A program made the translations under genes and the position numbers. From contig NC_135777.1 of NCBI RefSeq assembly GCF_028453695.1, forward strand, positions 8,793,714 to 8,857,713: a DNA stretch of 64,000 bases, read 5' to 3'. The stretch is from Augochlora pura. Taxonomy: Eukaryota; Arthropoda; Insecta; Hymenoptera; Halictidae. The first letter of the stretch is position 1. Every line of letters starts with the position of its first letter. Shown one piece after another: positions 1-11,400 of the stretch. The notes under the pieces were generated by a model that searched no databases, had not been told where the DNA came from, and saw nothing but the letters and a program-made list of their open reading frames with translations.

Positions 1-40
1 ATATCAGTATGCATTAAGTAGTTATATTGTAAATCTTTGA

Positions 41-745
41 ACATGTTACATAGTGAACATACAGCCACCATAGAAAATCCACGACCAATAAAAATTACTT
101 TTTTCTTAAATGATGAATATCCAAGATATGTTCATCCAATAACACCAATACCTGAAAGTAAAGTAAGTAGTTCTAAAATGTTGTACGATTCATTTTAATT
201 GTAAAATTGTTTGATACATTTCTATATATTTTCAGAGACTAAAGAAAAGACAAATAAATACAGCTGTATGGCCAGATCAAACTATTTATGAGTCTAAATA
301 TGGTAGCTATTATAGGAGCAATGAAAAAATATATAAGAAATCAAGAACTGTTAATAACAATGTGGATAGTTATAATAAATCTTATTATAAAGAGTATAGA
401 AATCGTTCTCCTGAATCACTATATAATAAAAGAGAGATGAGTTTCAGGGATAGATCTCACAGAACCTATTTATCACATAGGTACTATTACTATTAAAATT
501 CCAAAGAAGCATATGGTGTTTGTGCAAGTTAAGGTTTGTAAAAATTTTATATAAGTTTCAAGCAAAAAGTTATATGGACATATAATACATAAATATTTTT
601 CAGATTGGACCTCATGAATATTCCAATTATCTTGACGAAGCAAGTTCAGAAGACGAGGCGAAAAAAATTGCAGAAAAATTTGCTCTGCTTATCCCTAACG
701 ATAAATATGGGCACTCTTTAAGCAAGGTTTGAAAAATATGGGACT
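41..745 (+). pseudogene. Partial, decayed duplicate of the TDRD7-like gene
   Basis: Three blocks match exons 4, 5 and 6 of the intact Tudor gene at 8497-13169, in the same order. Block 1 (about 60-165) carries the PxxIKIT...YPRYVHP segment and ends at a GTAAGT donor, like exon 4. Block 2 (about 239-536) starts after TTTTCAG, shares the TVNNNVD motif and ends at CAAGTTAAG-GTTTGT, like exon 5, but is much shorter than its 498-nt model. Block 3 (604-727) encodes IGPHEYSNY...EDEAKKIAEKFAL, like exon 6. Because the introns are kept, this is a DNA-level duplication and not a retrocopy. In block 2 a TAA at about 493-495 and a frame change before the CAAGTTAAG end break the reading frame. No LOTUS or Tudor domain follows. 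The copy may begin left of the window edge. A transcribed remnant cannot be excluded, because long parts stay open. Confidence 0.8.
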
Positions 746-1069
746 AATACTAATCAGAAAGTAATAGTCATTACTTTCATATTTATCATATTTAGTCAAA
801 TATGATGAGAAATTATAATAGTTAATTTCTGCAGTTTTTTAAGATCTGGGTGACGCTTGTCTGCTAGATTTGTTATACGTAAAAAAGTTTTAATGGACAT
901 TAATTCTATTATTCGTAAGTCACAGATGTTGTAGGTCAACAAACAAGTTGCTGCAAGTATAGAAAGTCATCTCCCGGCCGGTCCAGTAGTAATGGTTGTT
1001 CAATTCCTAACTGATCATCAAATTATAAATGTACTTCTGATACGTGTAGTACGAATCAAATAATGACAA

Positions 1070-1863
1070 TTTTTGCTTCTATTCCTGTTCAACAAACTGT
1101 TCATATACAAAGCTGAGGACCTTTTATTGCCACGATGCTGGCAATTTTTTCACCACAAGAGCAGACACAAATGTTACGAGATCGTCTCTTCCCGTTGATT
1201 CATGTCTGGCGTGACTTACATTATTATTCGGACACCTTTATGGAAATGTTAGGAGGGACTATTTTACTATCTAATAACCAAAATCCTTTTCTTTAATCTT
1301 GTATACATAATGAACATTTTTTTGAAATCTGTTGACACATACTCAAGTTGCAGATATGGTAAGATGTCAGAATCTTTGTTTCTCAATGGTTTTGATCAAA
1401 ATTTTTGGGAAACTGTGTTTTTCACTATCTTTAATTGTGTGTAACTCGCAGCGATGTTAATTGATATCGACGAAATTTTCAGCATGCATATAAGTAGTAA
1501 AGATTTTGCATTACATACAGCTTCCATTAAAAAATCAAATAAAAGATTTAAAAAAGGGAGTTTCTTTTTTTCCATTAGATCTAATTGCAATTTAAAAAAA
1601 AGTTTGTAGATATCATATAGTAAACTAGTCTTTTAACATCTAAAAAAATACACATAATTTCATTTACGTTTAGAAAAGTTATTATGTTTTAAAAGGTGAC
1701 AGAATACTAATATGAATCACTGTATATGCATATGAATCTAACTGAAAAGAACATTGGAATGTTTTTGAAGATTGATAATCCAGAGCTTCTGCATATATTG
1801 GAGCAGAACGATTCGCTAAAAATCAAAGATGAGGAGACTGTAGCTGTACTGCAGATCAAGTAG
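1070..1863 (+). pseudogene. Broken poly(A)-binding protein (PABPC) C-terminal fragment
   Basis: The translation around 1086-1203 reads VQQTVHIQS, stop, GPFIATMLA, then PQEQTQMLRDRLFPLI. This is the linker and the start of the MLLE (PABC) peptide-binding domain of cytoplasmic poly(A)-binding protein. The rest of the domain appears at about 1724-1861 as NLTEKNIGMFLKIDNPELL and a VAVLQ end, closed by TAG. The in-frame TGA at about 1114 and the roughly 520-bp split inside the domain show that this is not a working gene. The intervening DNA (about 1204-1720) is AT-rich and unrecognised; it could be an insertion or an old intron. The stretch 940-1070 may hold more of the PABP linker, but this is weak. 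RRM domains are absent from the window. Confidence 0.8.
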
Positions 1864-1870
1864 ACTGTGG

Positions 1871-3455
1871 TCCCTAAAAAATAATCTATATTAGTTTATC
1901 ATTTTATTCTTCTTTAATTATTTGTATCAATGTTAATTTTTGTTTTGTTTTAAAATTTTCCTTATTTTACAAAGCGGTTACTTCTAAAAATCTTTATAAT
2001 AATTTCTACAATTACTGTAGGCATAAGAAATATTTTTAGTCAGAACTAATTACTTGCACTCTAAACTATTTTATGATTAAAACGAAGACGTTCCTTTCAA
2101 ACAGTATTTCTATTTTGTATTATTTGTTGTATTTTATACATATGACGTTGAGCCTAGAGGCCAATACAATTTAGTAGCGAAAAATTATTTTGAATAATGA
2201 TACAAAATTTTTTAATGCTGTTGTACAATCATAATTTGAGTACAAATGGTTACTGACTCATCGTGAATTGATTTATCATAAAGTTTTGTAATAAATTTTT
2301 ATTGATAAGTATAAAATGAGTTAATTCTTGTCCATGTCTCCTTATTCTTATTATATTTTAAGTTTTTATTTTTATACATTTCTATTAGTCATATAAATGA
2401 ATGTAAAGTGCCATTATTTTATTATTCCCTTTGAGATAAATAAAAGTAGTGAAGAATCTGTATAAGTATGTACTATTTTATCGGTGGTTAATAATGATCG
2501 GAAACGTATTTTTCACACTAAAATTTATTTCTATTTATGTGAATTTACGGAATAAATAATAATAATGCTAAGATGTGTATCAACATCAAATTAATCTTTT
2601 TTTGTTCAGTAAAATTATTTCCTCATTATATGGTCAAATTGAAAAATGAGGATCCCATGGAATAGTACTGTAAGTTCCGCTCCCGCTTAACTATGGCATT
2701 GTTGAGAAGAGGCAAGCGAGCAATGGCCGTGTAGCGGCACAATATCCAGCACGTGTTGCTAGTTAATGTTTTTACGATTTTTTTTAAACCACTTTGTTCT
2801 AATATATCTTCGAGACGGTTTCACTTTCAAAAATGTCCACACAATTCGATGCTGTACAGTAAAGTCGTTTAGACGAAAAGCATTACATAAAGTAATGAAA
2901 ATATAGGATAAAAAATGCGCACTACGATTCTTTTTGAACTTTCGAGTTTTATAATCACTTGAAATACGACGAATTAAAAATTGAGTATACAAGTATTGAG
3001 TATACAAGTACTGAAATGCTTATAAAATCGATCTTTTCAAATATATTATAATTTATTGACTATTAAAACTTTCGTTTTTCAATTATGAAAATTATAATGT
3101 ATTTTGATTATTTCTTTATGACTGGAGAATTAGAGACTAAAAAATGTGTATTTTTTTATTACAAAGTTCTAAAAGTAACGCTTTCTATTGCATGATACTT
3201 TAAATCCAAAATCACTCACATGAAACATAGATATATGAAAATCTACAAGATTTATTTGATATAGTGTTTGATATAAGTAAAATCTAGAAAATATTTAAAA
3301 AATAAGCTATGAGTATTTAATTAATTATTTTACCGTTTGTTTCTTAATTAAAACTACTACGGTAACTGCCGCAAAGAAAATTTAAAAGTCGAACGTCCAC
3401 CCTGGCGCGCAATATTTTAAACAGGTGTTTACCAAGGATTTTTCTAATTTGAAAA
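1871..3455. other. AT-rich intergenic stretch, no gene seen
   Basis: Only short stop-limited frames occur. A less AT-rich patch lies at about 2650-2760. A minus-strand frame across 2759-3007 has a basic, vaguely protein-like sequence (LNDFTVQHRIVWTF) that could be a worn transposon piece, but no family was recognised. Confidence 0.5.
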
Positions 3456-3456
3456 T

Positions 3457-3682
3457 GTTACGTGACATTTTCGTGACATGAAAATGAGTGTACTTTCCGT
3501 TTCTCTTTTATTAGTTAAATAACTACTTATCGTAAACAAATATTTTTTACGTTTTTGTAAACTACACACTTCATAGTAACATACGTGAAACCTCTTTTTG
3601 TTCTCATTGTTTACATTTCTGAAGTACGGATTATAATAGTCAAAACTATAGTGGTGTCCGAATATTTTCGTGATCGACTGTA
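3457..3682 (-). repeat. Tc1-like short nonautonomous repeat, copy A
   Basis: On the minus strand the element begins TA-CAGTCGATCACG, followed by AAAATATTCGGACACC, and runs to about 3457. It matches copy B at 5518-5745 over nearly its whole length with scattered substitutions. The CAGTCGxTCACGAAAATATTCGGAC end next to a TA dinucleotide is typical of Tc1/mariner-type transposon ends. No transposase is encoded. The inner end is worn compared with copy B. Confidence 0.7.
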
Positions 3683-5517
3683 CGTAATTGTTATACCTTC
3701 CCAGAATATTTTGTACCAAAAGAATCGTATTGATTTTTAATTTCCCGTTTTTGAATTTGTGCCCTCTTAACCCTAAAGATTGAAGGGATAATTATTGTAC
3801 CGGATAACCCTAATTGCGATTAACGAGCATTTGATCGATGATGTAGAGTGACTAATTCTATTGGAAGCGATATTGTACATCTGTTTACATCTGTGTATCT
3901 ATGTAGGTACACCCGAGTGCCGAAGGGACACGTGACGCATACCTCTGGCCTAGTACCTACAATAAAGTTTTATTAAAGAAAGAGCGGTCTGAGGTCTTGA
4001 AGCAATCTGTCGCCTCGAACACGTGCATCACTTCTCTATTCACAGTGACCATTGAAGTACTAAACTTAAAACGAAATATACCGAGTCCCTCTGACATTTG
4101 GGAAAATACCATTGTGTGCAAAATCTGCTGGCCATGTGCTAACCAAACGCATTTTCGCCTAGAGAATAAGATCTGTTTTACACAAAGATATCTGCGTTGA
4201 GATGCGCGTATGCGATACAAAGTTCAACACGAGAAATAGTATCGTGATAATGTCGTCGTCTGATTGTTCCTATTGAATTACATGTACAGTTGGTATTCAT
4301 CACACAAGCATCGCGATACAAGTATCTTTTTGTCAAACGGGTATAATAACATTATTTTTTAACTTCAATGATTCTCGAGTAAAATAAAAAAAAATTAAGT
4401 ACAATTTAAAAGCAGCAATCTATAATATGTATCGTATTTATATGTATTGTAAGGGTATGGGTGTTGTCGATCGTTGAAATAAATTCGGAATGCAGAGGAT
4501 ATAAGGATTCCTGAAGTAAAAGGAGATATATTTTGATTAGAGCATGACATGGAGTTATAGGATTAACTTTGATCAATTTCCTTGCTAACATCCATGGTTA
4601 GCAACGAAATAAATTTTGATCAAATTAAACAACTTTGTACTGCGGGAGGCCCGTGCCTACCAGAAGTTACCGGCTTACCGGGCAATTAAGGTGGATCTGT
4701 AACGATAATATATTCAAAGATCAAAAAACTTTAACGATTTGGTAACTAACGAATGCTGCGTTTTCGATGTTTGACGAAGCTACGGTCGCGATCCAGCCGA
4801 TTACGATCGATCTAGAATCGGCTATAAAAATGGTCGATAGCTTTTGTTTTCATCTCCTTTCGCTTCGCTACAGTATAAATTTAATTCCATTTGTACCGCA
4901 ATGACACAATGATCATTCGAAATTTATTCTGATTGTACAGCGAACATTCGATTTAAGCAGCAATATTTTAGGCAATTGCGGTAAAATCATTTTTTTAATT
5001 ACATTAGGCTGCGGAATTAAATAAATTAATAAGATTTTAAATGGTTGAAAACGTGATTACATCGCTAAGAAGCGTAAAAAAATAGCATAATTCTTTTTAC
5101 CATTCTGTTTACTGATACATACAGATCTTATCTGGCTAAGATAAACAAACAATTCAAATATGTACATGTATCGTCTTAAATAACTTCAAGTCTCTAAGAA
5201 GGTTTTGAATAGCGCGCACGACTAAACAGTGCATTCTTATCTGAAAATTCCAAGAGCCACGTGTTGATTGACTTTTATTGCACGTCCTTAAGTATCGGAA
5301 ACGGGGAAAGTATCCTTTCTCCGCTTTCGGGTCAATAGAACAGAAAAGCAAAAGATATTTACATTGCTTTATGCTTCAAACCTTCATTATCCTTGCGACA
5401 ATCCATGGACATTTTTCCCTCGACACGTTTTTTTCGCTAAAACATTTGGCCGGCATCTGACTGAAAAGTACAAATTTTAATGTTAGCTCAAACCAGACAT
5501 CAGCATTCGTTAATACA
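3683..5517. other. AT-rich intergenic stretch between the two Tc1-like repeats
   Basis: No coding sequence is convincing. Overlapping frames on both strands at 3957-4220 lack exon-like context and any recognisable domain. Confidence 0.45.
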
Positions 5518-5745
5518 TACAGTCGGTCACGAAAATATTCGGACTCCACTATAGTTTTGAATATTATATTCCGTAGTTCAGAAACGTGAACAATGAGAAC
5601 AAAAAGAAGTTTCACGTATGTTACTATGAAGTGTGTAGTTTACAAAAACGTAAGAAATATTTATATACGATACGTGGTTATTTAACTAATAAAAGAAAAA
5701 CGGAAAGTACACTCATCTTCATGTCACGAAAATATTCGGACACTA
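5518..5745 (+). repeat. Tc1-like short nonautonomous repeat, copy B
   Basis: This is the same element as 3457-3682, in opposite orientation. It starts TA-CAGTCGGTCACG then AAAATATTCGGAC and ends with a second TCACGAAAATATTCGGAC at about 5723-5740. The two end motifs are in direct, not inverted, orientation within the copy. It therefore looks like an internal deletion product or subterminal fragment of a larger element. The weakly open frame inside is shared by both copies and is not a gene. Confidence 0.7.
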
Positions 5746-8496
5746 TCAGAACTAAGTTTATATCACGATATATAAATCTTGTCTTTATTAATTAATATTT
5801 TGTTGGATATTTCATATGTATTTTGTATACTTTAATGCAGTAAATTCATAGCGACTATTAATTTAATATTGTAAAAATTAATTTATGAAAAAGATGCGTA
5901 TATGTATATAGTTTAATATTATGTAATAATAGCAGATGCGAGCGATTTAATTTTAATGTATACCTGATTAAAATCATATGCAATCGATTGAAAAGAATCT
6001 TGGTGAAGGATCTTTTAAATAAGTGTGAAATTAAAAAAGAATTTGCTTCAATAATTGTTATAAAGAAAGTTTAATTGCTTCCTAATTTTTTTAAAGCAAA
6101 AGTAACTAAAACTAAAGAGAATTTGGGACTTTGAAAAGTTTTACTTTTTATGGTCATTAAACTTTACGGTACAGAGGAATATAGGTATTATTTTTAAGGA
6201 CTAGAAAATTTTTAGTATGATATGTAATTTAGTTTATTAGACTGAGAAGACGAGAATAAATTTTTAATTCACATTTCATGTAAAATGTAAAACTAAACAT
6301 CTAAGAGTAAACATAAATTGTAACTTTAAACACGTTTTTCAAAACTGCATTTTCAATATCACGGTGGTCAGGATATTGTACGAATTTGGACGAAATATTT
6401 GAAACTTTTGTCGCAGACAAAAAACTTCTTCTTGAATGAAGGATTTTTTCATCTGAGTATCGCCTTCTGAGAAAAATCCTTCGATCAAAGACAAGACTAT
6501 CAATAAAAGGAATATTTTTCCTCACGATTTCAGATAGCCATAAACCAAGTGAAGCTAACTACCTCATTATTTTTTGGAAAGTTCTCAGGTAAACGGCTAT
6601 AGCTTACACATTTCTGCATGTTTTTAAATAAAAAGAATACAATTAGTAATAAAAAGTCCGATTTTTCAAATAAAAAGAATTCCTGAGAAACACAATTTTT
6701 CTTTATTCTTATCTGAATATGATCTGAATCAGTATTTAATTAAAACCTCAATCGTTAATTGCAATTAATAATCATATATTTCAACTTATTTCCTCGATTA
6801 AATCAAATATTTGCCAATTTCAATTAAAAATTATAAGTATTATCAATCGATGTATTGTTCGTTGAACGTTCCGCCCTTTTTTTCCTGTCCGCTGATTAGT
6901 CCGTCGAAATGTAGCATGTAGGAGAACGGAGGAATCTGATTGGCCGTATAAATAATTCCGTTTTGCTTTGGTTGGCGATAGGTTGGACTACACTCTACAG
7001 AGGTGTAATGGAGCTCAGAAACAGGTCTCTTGGTGAGAGATAAACAGGAGGGAATGTTAGAAATATTCAAGTCGTTGCCAAATACTGATCGATCTCCGCA
7101 GGAAGTGATCAAGTTTCGTTGAAGTTTCGAAGTGAACTTATTTGTGACTTTTTCTATATGTGCTACAGTTGAAAAAAGAAGGTATGCCTCGAATTCTTTA
7201 CATATGTATACCTATAACGGTGGCCTAAATTTTTTTGCGCTAAGTATTCCACAGTATTTCATTCCATGGCAAATTGCACATAGGTTTTGATTGACAATGA
7301 TTACATGAGTATTCAAATTCATTCTTTCGCATGTATTTGATACTATATTCTGCGGATAGCAAGTTTTATGTATCTACAACGTAGTTCGATATACCTTTGT
7401 TATCAGTGCCGTTACAATACAAGTTTGTCTGTTCGTTACATGTCATCTGGGACTATAATTGGTTTTATATCAATTTGTATGATGTCAAGTTCGTCATGCA
7501 TTTATTTTGTCGAAATAAGTTGTTAGAACACTTCGACTACACGTTGTACTCCTTAAATTTTCGATAAAACTACATATGTAATTGAACAACGTTAATATTG
7601 AGCAATCAGACTTCTAATAGCCGTGCCAGATTTTGTTGAATTATATAGTTACAAGATTTCTATTATTTTACTTGTCAAATGTATTTGAATTTATATTGTA
7701 TCGAAATGCATATAGTGATTTTATAGGAGGTGCCATATCTTTGCTCTAATTTAAATAAATTTCAATATTAAATTCCTTGCAGCCAAAACGTGTTGTGAAT
7801 AGTAATTACACAATGAAAAATTTTTGTCAACGGAATAGTAAATGGGAACAAGAAATTGTGAATAGAAGTTTGTTAAAGATACATTAAAATATTAATAGCA
7901 TTTTAACGCATCTTTCAATAAGAATTTCTGCGTTTTTAGTGTTTCAAATAATTAATAAAAATGGGTTTCGAATTTATTTGACAAGTTTATCAATTTTGAT
8001 GCATTCTAGAATACCGACGTGACCGTGATTTACCGGCGTTTGCCGAGTTATACATTCGCAACTACAACTGTGAAATTCTAATTTATTGTGCATTCATATT
8101 TTTTTTTAATTTGCTATTGTTACTATTTATTTATTAGATCTTTACTATAGATATGAATGTGTTGTGAACTTCCATTTAACTACTTTCTCTTAAAAATGAT
8201 AAACAACTATGTAACACAGTGATTGATGTATAACACATTAAATGCATGACATTTGATTTCTAATTAAAAACATATGTATACTGTAAATGAAATAATAAAA
8301 TTTATTATCGATCATTATTTTAATTAATTATTAATAATTTTAGTTCTTAATTATTAATATTAATTAGTTTTATTTTTGTTATATAGTAACGCATTTATAA
8401 TAATGTTAATAAACATTTGCAGGATAACGGTTATTATTGCAGTAAATTACATATATTATTTTCTATTATTAAAATTTACTATATAAAATAGAAGTA
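5746..8496. other. AT-rich intergenic region upstream of the Tudor gene
   Basis: No coding exon was recognised. A higher-GC patch at about 6870-7130 contains a TATA-like site (listed separately). The 1.3 kb before the Tudor start codon is very AT-rich and probably contains the 5'UTR and promoter, which could not be placed. Confidence 0.5.
6935..6962 (+). promoter_or_regulatory. Candidate TATA/CCAAT-type promoter
   Basis: GATTGGCCGTATAAATAATT places an inverted CCAAT box (ATTGG) directly before a TATAAATA box, inside a local GC-richer patch. If used, transcription would start near 6980-6995 and could lead toward the Tudor gene 1.5 kb away, or produce a noncoding RNA. This is a sequence match only. 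Confidence 0.3.
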
Positions 8497-11400
8497 ATGG
8501 ACAAGGACGAGGTAGTAAAAAATATACGGGCATGTCTTATGTCTTCGAAGGGTGGTCTTAAATTGGACAACTTAAGTAGTAAGTAAAATACATAGATATT
8601 ACTGAATTCTTAAATTTGATTTGTTTTTGCATTGATCTGACTGATTAAAATTTTTGCAGAAGATTATAAGATGCTTCTTGATGAGAGCATACCATTTAAG
8701 AAGCTTGGATATTCTTCCCTAATTTCTTTTTTAAACACTGTTCCTGGTATTAAAACTTGTGATAGAGGAGGGGACTATTTTATAGAGGCTATACCGACTT
8801 CTGAATCAGCACATATTTCAAAATTAATTTCACGGCAAAAAACAACAACCAAGAAACCTAAGAAACTGGTGTTTAAATGTTTTTACATATGTAATTGTAT
8901 TTTATAAAAGTATTTATTTAACATGTTAATTTTATTGTAGATGAATACTCGCAATTCAATACCAAATCGTCAGCCCGTAATGACAAAAAGATATCCTCGT
9001 CCTGCAAAAATTGCTATTAATACCACTCATATGCTTTCAAGGTATGGTATTATATTAATTTTATTTTTGAACATGTGTATGTATACAAATATTTAGCTAC
9101 TGATTCCTACACCAGTATCTATACACTAGAATGCGTATACCTGTTCCTATTTATGCCATATAGATTATTTATCAGTGGAATAAATAGTAGGTAACATAAA
9201 TATCATTATTAGTTAATTCTGGTGTAGTGAATGGGTTCAAATTAATTTAGTATATATAACATTTTTATTCATGAAATACATATTCATGTTATATAGGGAA
9301 AATGCAGGCTTGACAATGCAGCCAACAAAAATTACTGTATATCAAAATAATGAAAAACCAAGATACATCCATGCTGCGCCACCAACATCTCCAAGTAAAG
9401 TAAGTGGTACTCTCAAATGTTGTATGTATCATTTTTTTTGTAGAAATATTTTATTTATTTTTACATATTTTCAGAAATTAAAAGAGAGGCAAACAAGTGC
9501 AGTTGTATCATCAAACCAAAGTTTTAATAAGGCTAAAGTTGATACCTATAATAAGAGCAATGAAAAAATGGTAGCACCTGTGATAAATCAGAAACCAAAG
9601 ACTGTTAATAACAATGTGGATATTTTTCCTAAAGCAAAACCTTATAATCTTCGTGAAAGGCTCAAAGTTAATCCTACCATACCCTCATTGCTTAATATAC
9701 CTACCAGTATTCCATCGAGTCCTCCACGATCCGAGGTTTCGTCGCCTCTTTCACCTGGTCAAGTTTCAGCTGACAGTAAAATTACCCAATTTCAACAATC
9801 AACGCCTTCATTAACTAGTGTTAGAAAAAATATATCAAAACCACAATCAATCGATCCACGGGAAGAGTTAAAAAAGAAAACTGCTATGTTAAATCTTCCA
9901 GATCCTTTGTATCAGATTTGTCCTACAGCAATTAAGAATGCAAAGGAACGGGCGGTATTTGCGCAAGTTAAGGTTTGTAGAAATTTAATATAAGCTTTAA
10001 ACAATAGCATTGTTATACAAATATGTAATATATGAATATTTTTCTAGATTGGGCCTCATGGATACTCCAGTTACCCCGACGAAGCACGTTCAGAAGACGA
10101 AGCAGAAAAAATTGCAGCAAAATTGGCTTTGCTTGATCTTAGCGAAAAATATGGGTCCCCGTTCAGACTCAATGAAACTAAAAATAAACATATAATAAAT
10201 GATCGAATTCTATTTATAATAGATGCCCATCCGAATGGTATCTTCATGCACCAGGTGCCTATATATTACAAACAACAATATAGAGAAATATTACCAGGGA
10301 ACTGGGAGCAAATTATTGACGAATGTCCAGCTATAGTGTCGGAAAAAGGAGTTGACAATTCCGTGATTTTGCGAAGATACGTTTCATCAACGGAAAGGGT
10401 AAGAAAGGAATTTATTGCATTAATGTTAAATGCATGAATTTGTCAACGAAATAATAACATTACATCACGCATTTATCTTTAGGTGAGAAATGTCAAATCA
10501 ACCAAAACTGAACAAATTCGATTACATCCAATTGGACCTGCTGCTCCCGAACCACCGCAATTACCTGAAGAAGATATTTGGCCAGTGACTGTCACGTTCG
10601 TTATAAGTACTATTGAGATTTGGGCTAGACTCGTAGGAGAAACATACAGTGTAAGTTTTTGAATGTTTTATAACTTTGTCCTCCTTATAAAAATATAAAT
10701 TTTTTAAAAACATATATATATATATATTATTTTCGTACAGGACCAGTTCGATATTATGACTATGGAAATGACTCAGTATTATAAGAAATTAGTATCCTCT
10801 GGCAAGTCATTGTCAATTGAAGTTGGTAATTACTACGTCGTTTTTGACGATGACTACTGGCACAGGGTGCGTTGTATCGAGTACAATGCTCTAACTGAAA
10901 TGGCTACAGTTTTCTTTATCGACCTCGGTGGTGAAGACACTTTCCATGCAAATAGATTACAAGCATTAGACAAAACGTTTTGCGTGCTTCCGGCTCAGGT
11001 ATTACGACATTATTTTATGTACATATGTAGAATGAGCAAAGATATCTATTTTACTTATAATTTGATGTTATATTAGGCACTGAGATTAAGCCTGTATGGT
11101 TTTGAAGACTTTTCCGAGTGTGATAGTATCTTGGGTCAAATTGAAAAATGTCTAATTGGTTATCCTTCATTGTTCGTTGAGGTGATCAGTCGGGATAAAG
11201 ATAAGAATGGACCATACACAACAGTGGTCTTTCAAGATACTCACGGACCAGATGATGTTAACTTGAATATTGAATTATCTAAACAAATAGTGCAACAAAC
11301 TAGCGCTGCTTCTAAGTTGAACATTGTTTGTATTGGACTTCATAATAGTAGTATTTGTGATAAAAGTGTTCTTGTAAAATAATTTTGTATTATTTACAGG

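Noticed and set aside
3444..3719. 91-codon minus-strand frame similar to a plus-strand frame at 5586-5795
   Set aside because: The similarity comes from the shared Tc1-like repeat, not from a gene family; there is no transposase motif.
3957..4220. Overlapping frames on both strands
   Set aside because: No splice context, no domain, and both strands are equally open.
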